Source: JBBSIN01 sp038232055 (GTDB lineage: Bacteria > Actinomycetota > Actinomycetes > JADGOV01). From it: a stretch of 64,000 bases of DNA. Made by a program: the position numbers and the translations under genes. The DNA lies in the NCBI GenBank assembly GCA_038232055.1, contig JBBSIN010000002.1, positions 15,153 through 79,152 on the forward strand, in the 5' to 3' direction. This document shows positions 43,709 to 52,747 of the stretch, piece by piece. How positions within the stretch are numbered: the stretch's first letter is position 1; each line of letters opens with the position of its first letter. The notes beneath the pieces are model-generated. The model searched no databases. It was not told where the DNA came from and worked only from the letters and a program-made list of their open reading frames with translations.

Positions 43709-45799
43709 ATGGGTCGAATGACATCCACGAGCGCCGATGGCGACCTGCGTGCGCAAGCGCAGTCCTGGCTGGTCCGCCTCGCCGGACCGGCGGCGACGCT
43801 CCGGGAGGACCAGTGGTGCGCGATCGAGGCGCTGACCGCGGGCCGGGCCGTCGTCAACGTGCAGCGCACCGGGGCCGGCAAGAGCGCCGTGTACTGGGTC
43901 GCCACCGCGCTACGCCGGGCGCTCGGCGCCGGCCCGACCCTCGTGGTCTCGCCGCTGCTGGCGCTCATGCGCGACCAGGTGGCCGCCGCCGCCCGCGCCG
44001 GGCTGTCCGCCGCCACGATCAACTCGGCGAACATCGAGGACTGGGACGCGATCGAGGCCACGCTGCTCGACGGTGAGCTCGACGTACTCCTCGTCTCACC
44101 GGAGCGGCTGAACTCTGTTGGCTTCCGCAGCCGCGTCCTTCCCGGACTTGGCGGGCGGCTCGGCATGCTCGTCATCGACGAGGCCCACTGCATCAGCGAC
44201 TGGGGCCATGACTTCCGCCCCGACTATCTCCGGCTGCGGCATCTCATCTCGGACCTGCCGGACGGCACTCCGGTGCTGGCCACGACGGCTACCGCCAACG
44301 CCAGGGTCCGCATCGACGTCGCCTCGCAGGTCGGCGCGAACACCCTGACCTTGCACGGTCCGCTGGACCGTCCCTCGCTCGCCCTCTCGGTGGTCAACAC
44401 CCGGTCGGTCCCGGGCGCGTACGCCTGGGTCGCCGACGCGCTCGGCGCCATTGCAGGGTCGGGGATCGTCTACACCCTCACGGTGGCCGAGACGTCGCGG
44501 CTGGCCGGGTTCCTCGCCGAGCGAGGGCATGCCGTGGCGGCGTACTCCTCCGACACCCCGGCCGAAGATCGCGCCAAGCTCGAGGTCGCCCTGCTGCGCA
44601 ACGAGCTCACCGCGCTCGTGGCGACCAGCTCGCTCGGTATGGGGTTCGACAAGGGCGACGTCGCCTTCGTCATCCATCTGGGTGCCCCGTCGACGCCGAT
44701 CGCGTACTACCAGCAGGTCGGCCGCGCTGGCCGAGCTTTGGACTCGGCGGTCGGGGCACTCCTGCCGACAGCCGCCGACGAGCGGATCTGGGCCTACTTC
44801 GACTCGACGGCGATGCCGCCGGAGCCAACCGTACGACGCGTGCTCGACGCCCTTGCCCACGGCGACGGCGCGCCGAGAAGCGTTCCGGCGCTGGAGGCCG
44901 CGACCGACCTGCGCCGGGGACGGCTGGAGTCACTGCTGAAGATCCTCGACGTGGACGGCGCGGTCACTCGCACCGGCGGTGGCTACGTGGCCACCGGCGT
45001 CCCGTGGCGCTACGACGCGCAGCGGTACGCCGACATCGCTGCCGCTCGCAAGGCCGAGCAGGCGATCATGCGGCGCTATCTCACCGCTGACAGCTGCCTG
45101 ATGCGCCAGCTGCGTTCAGCACTGGACGACCCCGGCGCGGCGGACTGCGGCCGGTGCTCGGTGTGCACCGGCACGCTGCCCCCTCCGGGGTTGGCGCCGT
45201 CGAAGGAGACGCTCGTCGCCGCGGTCGGGTATCTGCGCGGGGTCGTCAACGTCGTCGAGCCGCGCAAGATGTGGCCGGCCGGCGGCGCTCGCCGGGGGAC
45301 GATCCCGCCCGGCCTACGAGCCGAGCCGGGACGCGCGCTGGCGTTCGCCGAGGATCCCGGTTGGGGCGAGGCCGTCGGTACGGCCCTCGCCGGCGACGGC
45401 CCAGCCCCGGAGGAGATCGTCGAGGGATGCGTGCGGCTGCTGAGCCGGTGGGGATGGCCGGCCGGTCGACCACTCGCGGTGGTGCCGATGCCGTCCCGAC
45501 GGCACGGCCGGCTGATCGACGACATCGCCGCTCGGATCGGCTCCATAGGCCGGCTGCCGGTGGTCCCCGCCCTCTGCCTCGTCGACGACGGGGTCTTTCA
45601 GGACGACGCACCGACGAACCGGCTCGCTGCCGACGGTGCGTTTCGCCGACTGCGGGTCACCGGAGCGGTTCCCAACGGGCCGGTGCTGCTCGTCGACGAC
45701 TACGCCCGCTCCACGTTCACGCTCACCGTGGGCGCGGCGCTGCTGCGCGAGGCAGGCGCCGGGCCGGTGTACCCGCTGGTCGTGCACAAGCGGATGTGA
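43709..45799 (+). CDS. recQ: RecQ-family ATP-dependent DNA helicase with C-terminal phosphoribosyltransferase-like domain
   Basis: The 696-aa protein has LREDQWCAIEAL (Q motif region), TGAGKSAVYWV (Walker A), VSPLLALMRDQV, IDEAHCISDWGHDFRPDYLRL (DEAH), ATTATAN, TSSLGMGFDKGDVAFVIH and YYQQVGRAGR. A Cys cluster CLMRQL...DCGRCSVC marks the RecQ zinc site. Residues about 550-696 are not HRDC. They end with VLLVDDYARSTFTLTVGAALLREAGAG, a phosphoribosyltransferase-type PRPP loop. ATG 43718 is an alternative start. Confidence 0.9.
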   Translation: MGRMTSTSADGDLRAQAQSWLVRLAGPAATLREDQWCAIEALTAGRAVVNVQRTGAGKSAVYWVATALRRALGAGPTLVVSPLLALMRDQVAAAARAGLSAATINSANIEDWDAIEATLLDGELDVLLVSPERLNSVGFRSRVLPGLGGRLGMLVIDEAHCISDWGHDFRPDYLRLRHLISDLPDGTPVLATTATANARVRIDVASQVGANTLTLHGPLDRPSLALSVVNTRSVPGAYAWVADALGAIAGSGIVYTLTVAETSRLAGFLAERGHAVAAYSSDTPAEDRAKLEVALLRNELTALVATSSLGMGFDKGDVAFVIHLGAPSTPIAYYQQVGRAGRALDSAVGALLPTAADERIWAYFDSTAMPPEPTVRRVLDALAHGDGAPRSVPALEAATDLRRGRLESLLKILDVDGAVTRTGGGYVATGVPWRYDAQRYADIAAARKAEQAIMRRYLTADSCLMRQLRSALDDPGAADCGRCSVCTGTLPPPGLAPSKETLVAAVGYLRGVVNVVEPRKMWPAGGARRGTIPPGLRAEPGRALAFAEDPGWGEAVGTALAGDGPAPEEIVEGCVRLLSRWGWPAGRPLAVVPMPSRRHGRLIDDIAARIGSIGRLPVVPALCLVDDGVFQDDAPTNRLAADGAFRRLRVTGAVPNGPVLLVDDYARSTFTLTVGAALLREAGAGPVYPLVVHKRM

Positions 45800-45812
45800 C
45801 CGGCGGCGGCGC

Positions 45813-46484
45813 TCAGCCGGTCGCGGGCGGGTCGAAGACGCGGATGTGCACCGCGCGAAACAACGCCGGCGTCGATTCGAGGACCCGCTGCCTCGGGTCG
45901 GGCACGTCCAGGGTCCGGGTCACCAGGAGTGAGCGCAACGGCGCCAGTCGTCGATCGTCCAGAACGGCCGCCAGCGCCCGTCGGTCGCCACCCGTCACGA
46001 CGGCGTCGAGATCGGGAGCGGCCGGTACCAGGATGCGAGCAGCGGTGTCAGCCGCGGCGTCGAGCGCCACGCGTGCCTGAGCCTCCCGGCGCCGGGCGAA
46101 GCGCCGCTGCGACCACCCGCCGGCCGCGGAGCGGCCGTGCACCTGCCGCGACCCCACCTTCGACGCGACCAGCCGCTCCCCGTCGAAGACACCCACGGCG
46201 TAACCGCCGAGCCGCACCAGCAGCACGCCTACTCGCCGGGATGAGCAGGCCGACTCGAGCAGGCCGCCGTACAGCAGCGACGGGTCGGCGGACAGCGGCG
46301 GGAACGACACCGTGCATTCGGCCCGAGCGCCGTCCGCCGCCGTCAGGACGACGGTCTGCGCGTCAGCGGTCCACGCCACCTCACCGTGTCGCTCCGCGAA
46401 CCGAGCGAGCCAACCCGCCAGGCGCTGCGGCGCGACGGTCACCGACCGTCCGCCGGCCGTAGAGGAGGGACCGCTCCCGCTCAA
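45813..46484 (-). CDS. acVLRF1-family peptidyl-tRNA hydrolase/release factor
   Basis: The 223-aa protein starts at TTG, preceded by GGAGGAGGGCAG. This start is chosen because homology-like text (STAGGRSVTVAPQRLAGWLARFAERHG) begins just after it. A downstream GTG (46442) would cut into it. The central GSRQVHGRSAAGGWSQRRFARRR, with the catalytic-loop Gln residues, is the hallmark of actinobacterial Vms1/eRF1-like factors. These release nascent chains from stalled ribosomes. It converges on recQ with a 13-nt gap. Confidence 0.85.
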   Translation of the reverse strand: MSGSGPSSTAGGRSVTVAPQRLAGWLARFAERHGEVAWTADAQTVVLTAADGARAECTVSFPPLSADPSLLYGGLLESACSSRRVGVLLVRLGGYAVGVFDGERLVASKVGSRQVHGRSAAGGWSQRRFARRREAQARVALDAAADTAARILVPAAPDLDAVVTGGDRRALAAVLDDRRLAPLRSLLVTRTLDVPDPRQRVLESTPALFRAVHIRVFDPPATG

Positions 46485-46485
46485 C

Positions 46486-46616
46486 TGCCCTCCTCCGTAC
46501 CTCGGGCGCCTCTCGGGGTGTCTGCTCCTCAACATCGCAGACGCGGAGCCGCAGGCAATCCGCTATGTTGGATGTATTGCTCGCCGCCGTCCTATGGGAT
46601 TGGCGGAGCTTTTTTT
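46486..46616 (+). ncRNA. Candidate small RNA with U-tract terminator
   Basis: Three stem-loops follow one another: GTCTGC/GCAGAC (46520-46542), GCAAT/ATTGC with an inner CC/GG (46555-46580), and the terminator stem (46582-46609), followed by seven T. No plus-strand gene ends here, because recQ ends 700 nt upstream and an antisense gene intervenes. An independent transcript is therefore plausible. Promoter not identified. Confidence 0.3.
46582..46616 (+). terminator. Rho-independent terminator with seven T
   Basis: A CCGCC/GGCGG core stem with a 13-nt loop is followed shortly by a run of seven T, striking in this GC-rich DNA. Confidence 0.5.
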
Positions 46617-47238
46617 GTGGGGACATCGGCTGGTGAGTAGAGGCGAAGCCGCTCTGTTTCCCGACGGTCTAGTGCCTCGCCCAATAGGGTTTGCCACGCC
46701 GGTTTCGGCTCAGTGTTCCTTGATCCAGGGATACCTGGACACGTGCTGGTGTGCCCAGGTTTCCCTGGATCATTGCCCGCCCTGCTCGCCAGCCGACCTC
46801 GACCGTTACCGACGACGTCGAAGGCGGGCCGGACGACATCCCAGGGGTGCCAAGTGAGGGTGCCGTGTCGCCCGCACCCCGGCGCACCGGTCACTATGCA
46901 GCCGATGGTTGCCTGACGCGGGACTGCTCAGGAGCCGAAGCGGTACCTGCCGTACTGCCACTCTTCCTGAACAAGACTGACTTCGACGCCGTGCGTGAGT
47001 TTACGAAGGCAACAACACCATTCGGGGCGAGGCCCGTACACCACTGGATGGCAGGCGGTGCAAGACGTCAGCGCTGGTAAGGCCGGCAGCCTTGCTGCCA
47101 GATGCTCACGCAACGCTGTCGGTCTGCAACGGTCAGCGGACCGGGCTTGCGGACCAGCTTGGCGGCTACCCTTGGGACCGAGGATTGGGACTGCCGGGAG
47201 AGACCGGCCACGAGCCGCGTCCTGTCCGCGGCCGCCCA
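46617..47238. other. Gene-poor stretch, apparently degraded
   Basis: No reading frame here has convincing protein character. It holds the 50-bp palindrome and, towards 46930-47240, minus-strand text with Cys pairs (CTACHPVVYG, EWCCCL) that may be debris of an unidentified gene. It lies between acVLRF1 and a 3'-truncated NERD gene, so past deletion or insertion is likely. Confidence 0.5.
46722..46771. repeat. 50-bp near-perfect palindrome
   Basis: GATCCAGGGA - T - ACCTGG ... CCAGGT - T - TCCCTGGATC is exactly symmetric about 46746.5. It has 16 paired bases per arm, one T-T mismatch, and further CAC/GTG pairs inside. It lies in a gene-poor stretch. It could be a fold-back element remnant or a protein-binding dyad. 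Confidence 0.75.
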
Positions 47239-47820
47239 CTACGAGCCGTTCGCTGACCGGTGAGAGCCATCCTCCGGAACGCCGGGCCTCGACCTTCGCG
47301 TCCGATACCGCTTGGCATCGATGACGAACACCCCCGCCGGGCCGATGACGACATGGTCGAGGTTTGCGCGGCTGTGCGGTATGCGTCGGTCGTGCAGTAC
47401 AAAGATCCCCTCGCTGGCGAGGGAGTCGAGCCGGCTGGCGACCTTCTCCTCACCGACTGCCCTGGAGCGCCACACCGCGGTGTGCTGCGGGTCGTCGGTC
47501 AGCGTCAGGATGTGGCCGCCGAGCCTGGGATGCGCGGCTCGGATGCGCTCCTCGCGCTTGGCGGCACGCTTGTGGTATTCGCCGGGTGCCGAGCCGCCGG
47601 CCAGTCCGCTCCCGGTGGCCGGCTGCGCCGTGGCGAAGTACTCGTCGACGCTCGCCGCCGGCTTGCCCGAAGTCGGCTGCCTGTCCGAAGTCGCTGTCGG
47701 GACGGGTGCCTCCGCAGCTTCTTCCGCGTCGTAACACGCTCTCTCACCTGGAGAGTTTCGGCTCGCCGGGCGCTGGACTGCACTGACCGGCTTGTCAACC
47801 ACACCTCGGCTCGGCGTCAC
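47239..47820 (-). pseudogene. NERD-domain protein, C-terminally truncated
   Basis: It is 193 aa from GTG 47820. The sequence is recognisable as an actinobacterial NERD (nuclease-related) protein: REERIRAAHPRLGGHILTL, GEEKVASRLDSLASEGIFVLHDRR, RANLDHVVIGPAGVFVIDAKRY. After DAKRY the frame degenerates (TRRSRPGVPEDG...) and stops. The second half of the domain, including the usual region after the K-containing DAKxY strand, is missing. A small expressed stub is possible. It lies 13 nt after nrdJ on the same strand. Confidence 0.65.
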
Positions 47821-47833
47821 TTGAGCTTTCCCG

Positions 47834-50800
47834 TCAGCTGCAGCCACTCGTGCTACCGCAGGACTCGCACACGTAGCAGCTGCCGGCCGGTCGCATCGTG
47901 ATGCCGCAGGTGAAGCAGAGTGGGGCGTCCACCGCCGTCTGCGAGCTGAACCAGGCACCCTGGCCGGCGTCGCCCGGACGGGCAGCCGGTTCGGTTGCCA
48001 TGGAGGGTCCCGGCGCCTCTACCGGCGCGGAGGATCGGAGCGAGTCGACGTCGGACTCGGTCACGCCTCCCTCGGCTCCGGGCAACGCGGGCGGACCGTC
48101 CTCGTACGACGACGCCACGGTCACCGCCCGCTCCGCCGCCGTGAACACGCCCAGTTCGGCCCGCTTCTCCACCGGTAGGTAGTCGAGTGCCAACCGCCGG
48201 AAGATGTAGTCCATGACCGACTGGGCCATCCGCACATCGGGGTCGTCGGTCATGCCGGCCGGGTCGAAGCGCATGTTGATGTACTTGGTGACGAACGCTT
48301 CGAGCGGGACGCCGTACTGCAGGCCAATGGAAATGGCCACCGAGAACGCATCCATGACACCGGCCAGGGTCGACCCCTGCTTCGACATCTTGATGAAGAC
48401 CTCGCCCAGACCGTCATCCGGGTAGGAGCCCGCGGTGAGGTAACCCTCCGCACCGCCTACCGCGAACGACACCGTCTGGCTCGGCCGCTTCTTCGGCAGC
48501 CGCTTCCTCGTCGGCCGCTGCTCGAGCGCGGCGATGGCCGCCGGAGCCTTCTTCGCCAGGGAGAGCGGCTGGCCCACCTTGCAGTTGTCGCGGTAGATCG
48601 CCAGCGCCTTCAAGCCCAGCTTCCAGCCCTGGAAGTAGATGTGCTCGACGTCCTCGACCGTCGCGGACTCCGGCATGTTGACCGTGTTGTGGTTGACGAT
48701 GCCGTTGGCCACGAAGGCATGCGTGGTGGGTACGGAGATGTCGAAGACTTCCCGCTCGCCTGCGTCCGCCACGCTGACGATCGGGCTGAACCGCACGCCG
48801 CACGCATCGGTTGCGTTCGCCACAGCCGACATCGCGCCGAGCTGCTCGGCTCGGGCACGCTTGTCGTGCTCGACGAAGGGCACCAGCCGGGACATCAGCC
48901 GCGCGTTGTCACCGCTGGCGTAGACCTCGTCGTAGCTCCGGCCGTTGTCGTCGTTGGGCTCGCCGGTGCGACCGTGTTCGCCGGTGCGACCGTGTTCGAC
49001 GCCGAGGTTCGTCAGGACGGCCTGGAGGTCGTCGAGCAGGCGTGGGGCGCCCAAACGGATGAACCACCTGGCCGCAGCGGCTGCCACCGGCGGATGCAGG
49101 TCGACGCCGAGGGAGATGCCGCGCAGGAACGAGATCACCATTCGGCGTGGCGAGCGCAGCACGGCGTCGGGGATGCACTTGGTCGAGGCGTCGGCACCGC
49201 ACCCAAGGTGGTCCAGGAACTCCACCACCAGCTGGCTCGACGCGACGACACCGGGACACGCGCCAGGCCGCTCGACGATCGAAGCGTCGAGACCGAACTC
49301 GGTCCGCCACGCCTCGCGCAGCCGCTCGAGGACGCCTCGGTCATTGTTCCCAATCGTCACCGACCGGGCCGACCTGGCCGACCGGTCGGTGACGCCCCGC
49401 GCGGCGTAGGCGCCCAGCAAGAAGGCGAGCTCCTCGGTCATCTCAACCGGAAGCCGAACCTGCTGCTGGGCGGGGTACGGCGAGGTGGGCCGGAACCCGT
49501 CGAATCGGGCCGGCAGCGTTGCCCACAGGTCGGCGCCGTACTGCACCGCGACGCGGTCGTCGACTTGGACCTCACTAAGCGCCCGCCACTCGGGCTCGCC
49601 TGGCGACGCGACCAGCACCCGGTGGTTGGGCGTCCCGGTCACCCGGTGCCCGGACCGCAGCACGATGCTCCGGACCGGCCGAATCCCGCCGTAGTAGAAG
49701 GCGTCCGTCTTCCGCGGTCCGTCGAGACTTGCCACTTCCAGGATCTCGGAGCGGAAGGTGTCGGCCGGCTCACCGTCGTGCATGTTGCCGATCCTGACCA
49801 GCCCATCGGCCGTCGTAAGCAGCGTCTCTCCCACCACACACTTCGAGATCGCACCGGAGAGGAACGGCTGTACGGCGGCCATCATCCGGACGTGACCCAT
49901 CGGCGAGATCGCGCGCTCCCCCATGGCGCAGTCGAAGACCTCGTAGTGCTCGGTCTTGAGCCCCGGGGCGTCGAGCACGTTGCCGTGTTCGCCGATGTGC
50001 TCCACGATCGCCTCGACCTGCTCCTGCTGGTAGCCGAGCTTCCGTAGTGCGCGCGGCACGGTCTGATTGACGATCTTCATCGACGCGCCGCCGACGAGCT
50101 TCTTCAGCTTGACCAAGCCGAGGTCGGGCTCAATGCCGGTGGTGTCGACGTCCATCATGAAACCGATGGTCCCGGTGGGCGCGAGAAGGCTCGCCTGTGC
50201 GTTGCGCCACCCGTTGCGCTCGCCGACGTGGAGGGACTCCTTCCACTGTCGCCGCGCCTCGGCGAGGATCTGCTCGTCGTCCGCGCCCACGGTGCGCATC
50301 GTGTCGTTGGCGGCAGTGTGCTTGCGCATCACCCGCTTGTGCGCCTCGGCGTTGCGCGCATAGCCGTCGTAGGGGCCGACGACGCCGGCGAGCTCGGCGG
50401 AGCGCTTGTACGCCGTACCCGTCATGAGCGAGGTGATGGCCGCCGCAAGCGCCCGGCCGCCCTCGGACTCGTAGCCGTGGCCGGTGGCCATGAGCAGGGC
50501 GCCGAGGTTGGCGTAGCCGATGCCGAGCTGTCGGTACGTACGAGTCACCTCGGTGATCGCTTCCGTCGGGAAGTCGGCGAAGGAAATCGAGATGTCCATG
50601 GCCGTGATGATCAGCTCCACGGCCTTGACGAACCGGGCCGAGTCGAACCTGTCGTCGTCGCGCAGGAACTTCATGAGGTTGAGCGACGCGAGGTTGCAGG
50701 AGGAGTTGTCGAGGTGGACGTACTCCGAACATGGGTTGCTCGCCGTGATGCGGCCGCTCTCCGGACAGGTGTGCCAGTCGTTGATCGTGTCGTCGTACTG

Positions 50801-52684
50801 CAGGCCGGGATCGGCACATCCCCACGCCGCCTGCGCCAAGGAGCGGAAGAGTGTCTTGGCGTCGAGGGTGTCGACGGCTGACCCGTCCAGCCGCGCGCGG
50901 GTGGAGAACGGCTGGCCCTCCTCCACCGCCTGCAGAAACTCGTCACTCACCCGGACGGAGTTGTTGGCGTTCTGGTACTGGACACTGACGATGTCCTTGC
51001 CGCCGAGGTCCATGTCGTAGCCGGCGTCGCGCAGTGCCCGAATCTTGTGCTCCTCGCGGACCTTGGTCTCGACGAACTCCTCGATGTCGGGGTGGTCGAC
51101 GTCGAGCACGACCATCTTCGCGGCGCGCCTGGTGGCACCGCCCGACTTGATCGTGCCCGCCGACGCGTCGGCGCCGCGCATGAACGACACGGGCCCGCTC
51201 GCGGTGCCGCCGGAGGACAGCAGCTCCCGCGAGGAACGGATCCGCGAGAGGTTGACGCCGGCGCCCGAGCCGCCCTTGAAGATCAGACCCTCTTCGCGGT
51301 ACCAGTTGAGGATCGAGTCCATCGTGTCCTCGACCGCGAGGATGAAGCAGTTGTGGACCCGGAGATTGCCGGAGAGGTATTCACCGCTCTCCGTCTGGAT
51401 GTCGTAGACCGGCATGGCGCCCAATGGCTCGACGCGGGCCACGCGCACCCGCTCGACCGGCAGCGCGCGACAGCCGGGCAGATCGAAGGATCGCTCGAGC
51501 TCCGCTGCTTTGACCGGGTCGGAAAACCCGATCTCGTCCGCGAACGTACGACGATCGCCGGCGCTCTCGATGCTGATGCTCCACGCATCGCCGCCCGACG
51601 CATCGCCGCCCGACGCATCACTGCCCCTGACATCACGGTGCTCGGACCGCGCTTCGACGCTGCGGCTCAGACGCGCGAAGATGCCGAATCGGGTGAGCAG
51701 CGCCTGCACTTCGCGGGTCAGTTCGACACCGGTGAGGTCGAGACCGACCAGCGCCGAGCGCGCGGCAACCGAGACGTAGCCCGCCCCCCGGAAGAGGCTT
51801 CGGAGATGCGCCGCAACGACCGGTAGCGGCGCCGCGAACAGATCGGCCGGCGCGCGCTCGCCGGCGGCCCCGGCACGGGCCGCCTCGGCGATCCCGTGTG
51901 AGGTGATCTCCCCTCCGCCGTGCGACTGCGTGCGATGCCACTCCAGCCCGTCGCCCGGCCTTAGGTCTCCGGCCACGACGAACCGTCCGGGCGTCTCGCC
52001 CGACGATCGCCAGACGAGGTGGTCTGCCGTGAGGTCGAGCGCCTGTCCGGCCTCAGTGTGGATCCGCAGCACGTCCTTGACGCCGTTGCACTTGACGGCG
52101 ACCACGCTCGTGACGCCGTTGGCGTCGAATACCTTGGCGCCAACCGCGGCGGTCTCGACGAGCCGGCCGATCGGGACAAGACCGTCGGGGGTGCTCACGA
52201 GTGCGTGGTAGGGCTGGCATGCCGAGACCTGCTGCGGCGCGGTCGTGCCGACGTTGAACCAGACCGGGCTGTTGAAGCTGAAGATCTGGTGCAACAGCAT
52301 GTAGGTGAGCTCGGCGTCGAAGACCTCGGCGTCCTCGTCGCTGAGCAGGTAGCCATGCTCCGCGCCGGAAGAGACGTACTTCTTCACCACGCGGTCGATG
52401 AGCTGCCGAAGGCTCCACTCCCGCTGCTCGGTGCCGACGGCGCCGCGGAAGTACTTCGTGGTCACGATGTTGGCCGCGTTGACCGACCAGAAGTCCGGGA
52501 ACTCGACGCCACGCTGCTCGAAGTTGACGGAGCCGTCACGCCAGTTGGTCATGACGACGTCGCGCCGCTCCCAGCTCACCTCGTCGTACGGGTGCATCCC
52601 GGGCCGGGTGTAGACGCGCTCGATCCGCAGCTCGCGGGCGTTGTGGCCGTTGCTGCTGCGGGACGTGCCGACCGTCTCGGTCAT
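47834..52684 (-). CDS. nrdJ: Adenosylcobalamin-dependent (class II) ribonucleotide reductase with two inteins
   Basis: The 1616-aa precursor gives a mature enzyme of 941 aa after removal of two inteins (290 and 385 aa). It reduces ribonucleotides to deoxyribonucleotides using B12. Host text is continuous across the splice sites: TTAPQQVSA joins CFILAVEDTMDSIL, and PFLSGAISK joins TVNMPESATVEDVEHI. Other conserved parts are NPCSEY, SSCNLASLNLMKFL, and a C-terminal Cys-rich tail (CFTCGITMRPAGSCYVCESC) for thioredoxin-type re-reduction. It is second in an operon after nrdR, with 63 nt between them. Confidence 0.95.
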   Translation of the reverse strand: MTETVGTSRSSNGHNARELRIERVYTRPGMHPYDEVSWERRDVVMTNWRDGSVNFEQRGVEFPDFWSVNAANIVTTKYFRGAVGTEQREWSLRQLIDRVVKKYVSSGAEHGYLLSDEDAEVFDAELTYMLLHQIFSFNSPVWFNVGTTAPQQVSACQPYHALVSTPDGLVPIGRLVETAAVGAKVFDANGVTSVVAVKCNGVKDVLRIHTEAGQALDLTADHLVWRSSGETPGRFVVAGDLRPGDGLEWHRTQSHGGGEITSHGIAEAARAGAAGERAPADLFAAPLPVVAAHLRSLFRGAGYVSVAARSALVGLDLTGVELTREVQALLTRFGIFARLSRSVEARSEHRDVRGSDASGGDASGGDAWSISIESAGDRRTFADEIGFSDPVKAAELERSFDLPGCRALPVERVRVARVEPLGAMPVYDIQTESGEYLSGNLRVHNCFILAVEDTMDSILNWYREEGLIFKGGSGAGVNLSRIRSSRELLSSGGTASGPVSFMRGADASAGTIKSGGATRRAAKMVVLDVDHPDIEEFVETKVREEHKIRALRDAGYDMDLGGKDIVSVQYQNANNSVRVSDEFLQAVEEGQPFSTRARLDGSAVDTLDAKTLFRSLAQAAWGCADPGLQYDDTINDWHTCPESGRITASNPCSEYVHLDNSSCNLASLNLMKFLRDDDRFDSARFVKAVELIITAMDISISFADFPTEAITEVTRTYRQLGIGYANLGALLMATGHGYESEGGRALAAAITSLMTGTAYKRSAELAGVVGPYDGYARNAEAHKRVMRKHTAANDTMRTVGADDEQILAEARRQWKESLHVGERNGWRNAQASLLAPTGTIGFMMDVDTTGIEPDLGLVKLKKLVGGASMKIVNQTVPRALRKLGYQQEQVEAIVEHIGEHGNVLDAPGLKTEHYEVFDCAMGERAISPMGHVRMMAAVQPFLSGAISKCVVGETLLTTADGLVRIGNMHDGEPADTFRSEILEVASLDGPRKTDAFYYGGIRPVRSIVLRSGHRVTGTPNHRVLVASPGEPEWRALSEVQVDDRVAVQYGADLWATLPARFDGFRPTSPYPAQQQVRLPVEMTEELAFLLGAYAARGVTDRSARSARSVTIGNNDRGVLERLREAWRTEFGLDASIVERPGACPGVVASSQLVVEFLDHLGCGADASTKCIPDAVLRSPRRMVISFLRGISLGVDLHPPVAAAAARWFIRLGAPRLLDDLQAVLTNLGVEHGRTGEHGRTGEPNDDNGRSYDEVYASGDNARLMSRLVPFVEHDKRARAEQLGAMSAVANATDACGVRFSPIVSVADAGEREVFDISVPTTHAFVANGIVNHNTVNMPESATVEDVEHIYFQGWKLGLKALAIYRDNCKVGQPLSLAKKAPAAIAALEQRPTRKRLPKKRPSQTVSFAVGGAEGYLTAGSYPDDGLGEVFIKMSKQGSTLAGVMDAFSVAISIGLQYGVPLEAFVTKYINMRFDPAGMTDDPDVRMAQSVMDYIFRRLALDYLPVEKRAELGVFTAAERAVTVASSYEDGPPALPGAEGGVTESDVDSLRSSAPVEAPGPSMATEPAARPGDAGQGAWFSSQTAVDAPLCFTCGITMRPAGSCYVCESCGSTSGCS
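48686..49840 (-). other. Intein 2 of nrdJ (385 aa)
   Basis: It begins at Cys (CVVGETLLTTADG, precursor residue 949) and ends ANGIVNHN before host Thr+1. Block B is GHRVTGTPNHRVLV, and block F is VFDISVPTTHAFVANG. LAGLIDADG-like helices are present but degenerate (LAFLLGAYAARG, VISFLRGISLGVD), lacking catalytic acids. An 18-nt tandem duplication (48963-48998) encodes HGRTGE twice. Confidence 0.9.
51350..52219 (-). other. Intein 1 of nrdJ (290 aa)
   Basis: It begins at Cys (CQPYHALVSTPDG) at precursor residue 156 and ends GNLRVHN before host Cys+1. Block B is LTADHLVWRS (TxxH). Block F is MPVYDIQTESGEYLSGNLRVHN in part. The endonuclease is decayed: only the second LAGLIDADG-like helix remains (AAHLRSLFRGAGYVSV), without its acidic residue. 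A 15-nt tandem duplication (51589-51618) encodes ASGGD repeats in it. Confidence 0.9.
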
Positions 52685-52747
52685 GCGATGCCTGCCTTTC
52701 GTGGCCTGGGATCGAAGCGCTGCTGCGCTCGGGAAGCTCGGATGAAA

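Noticed and set aside
46312..46894. Small frames on both strands across 46.3-46.9 kb
   Set aside because: No ribosome sites or family motifs, and they run through the palindrome and the terminator.
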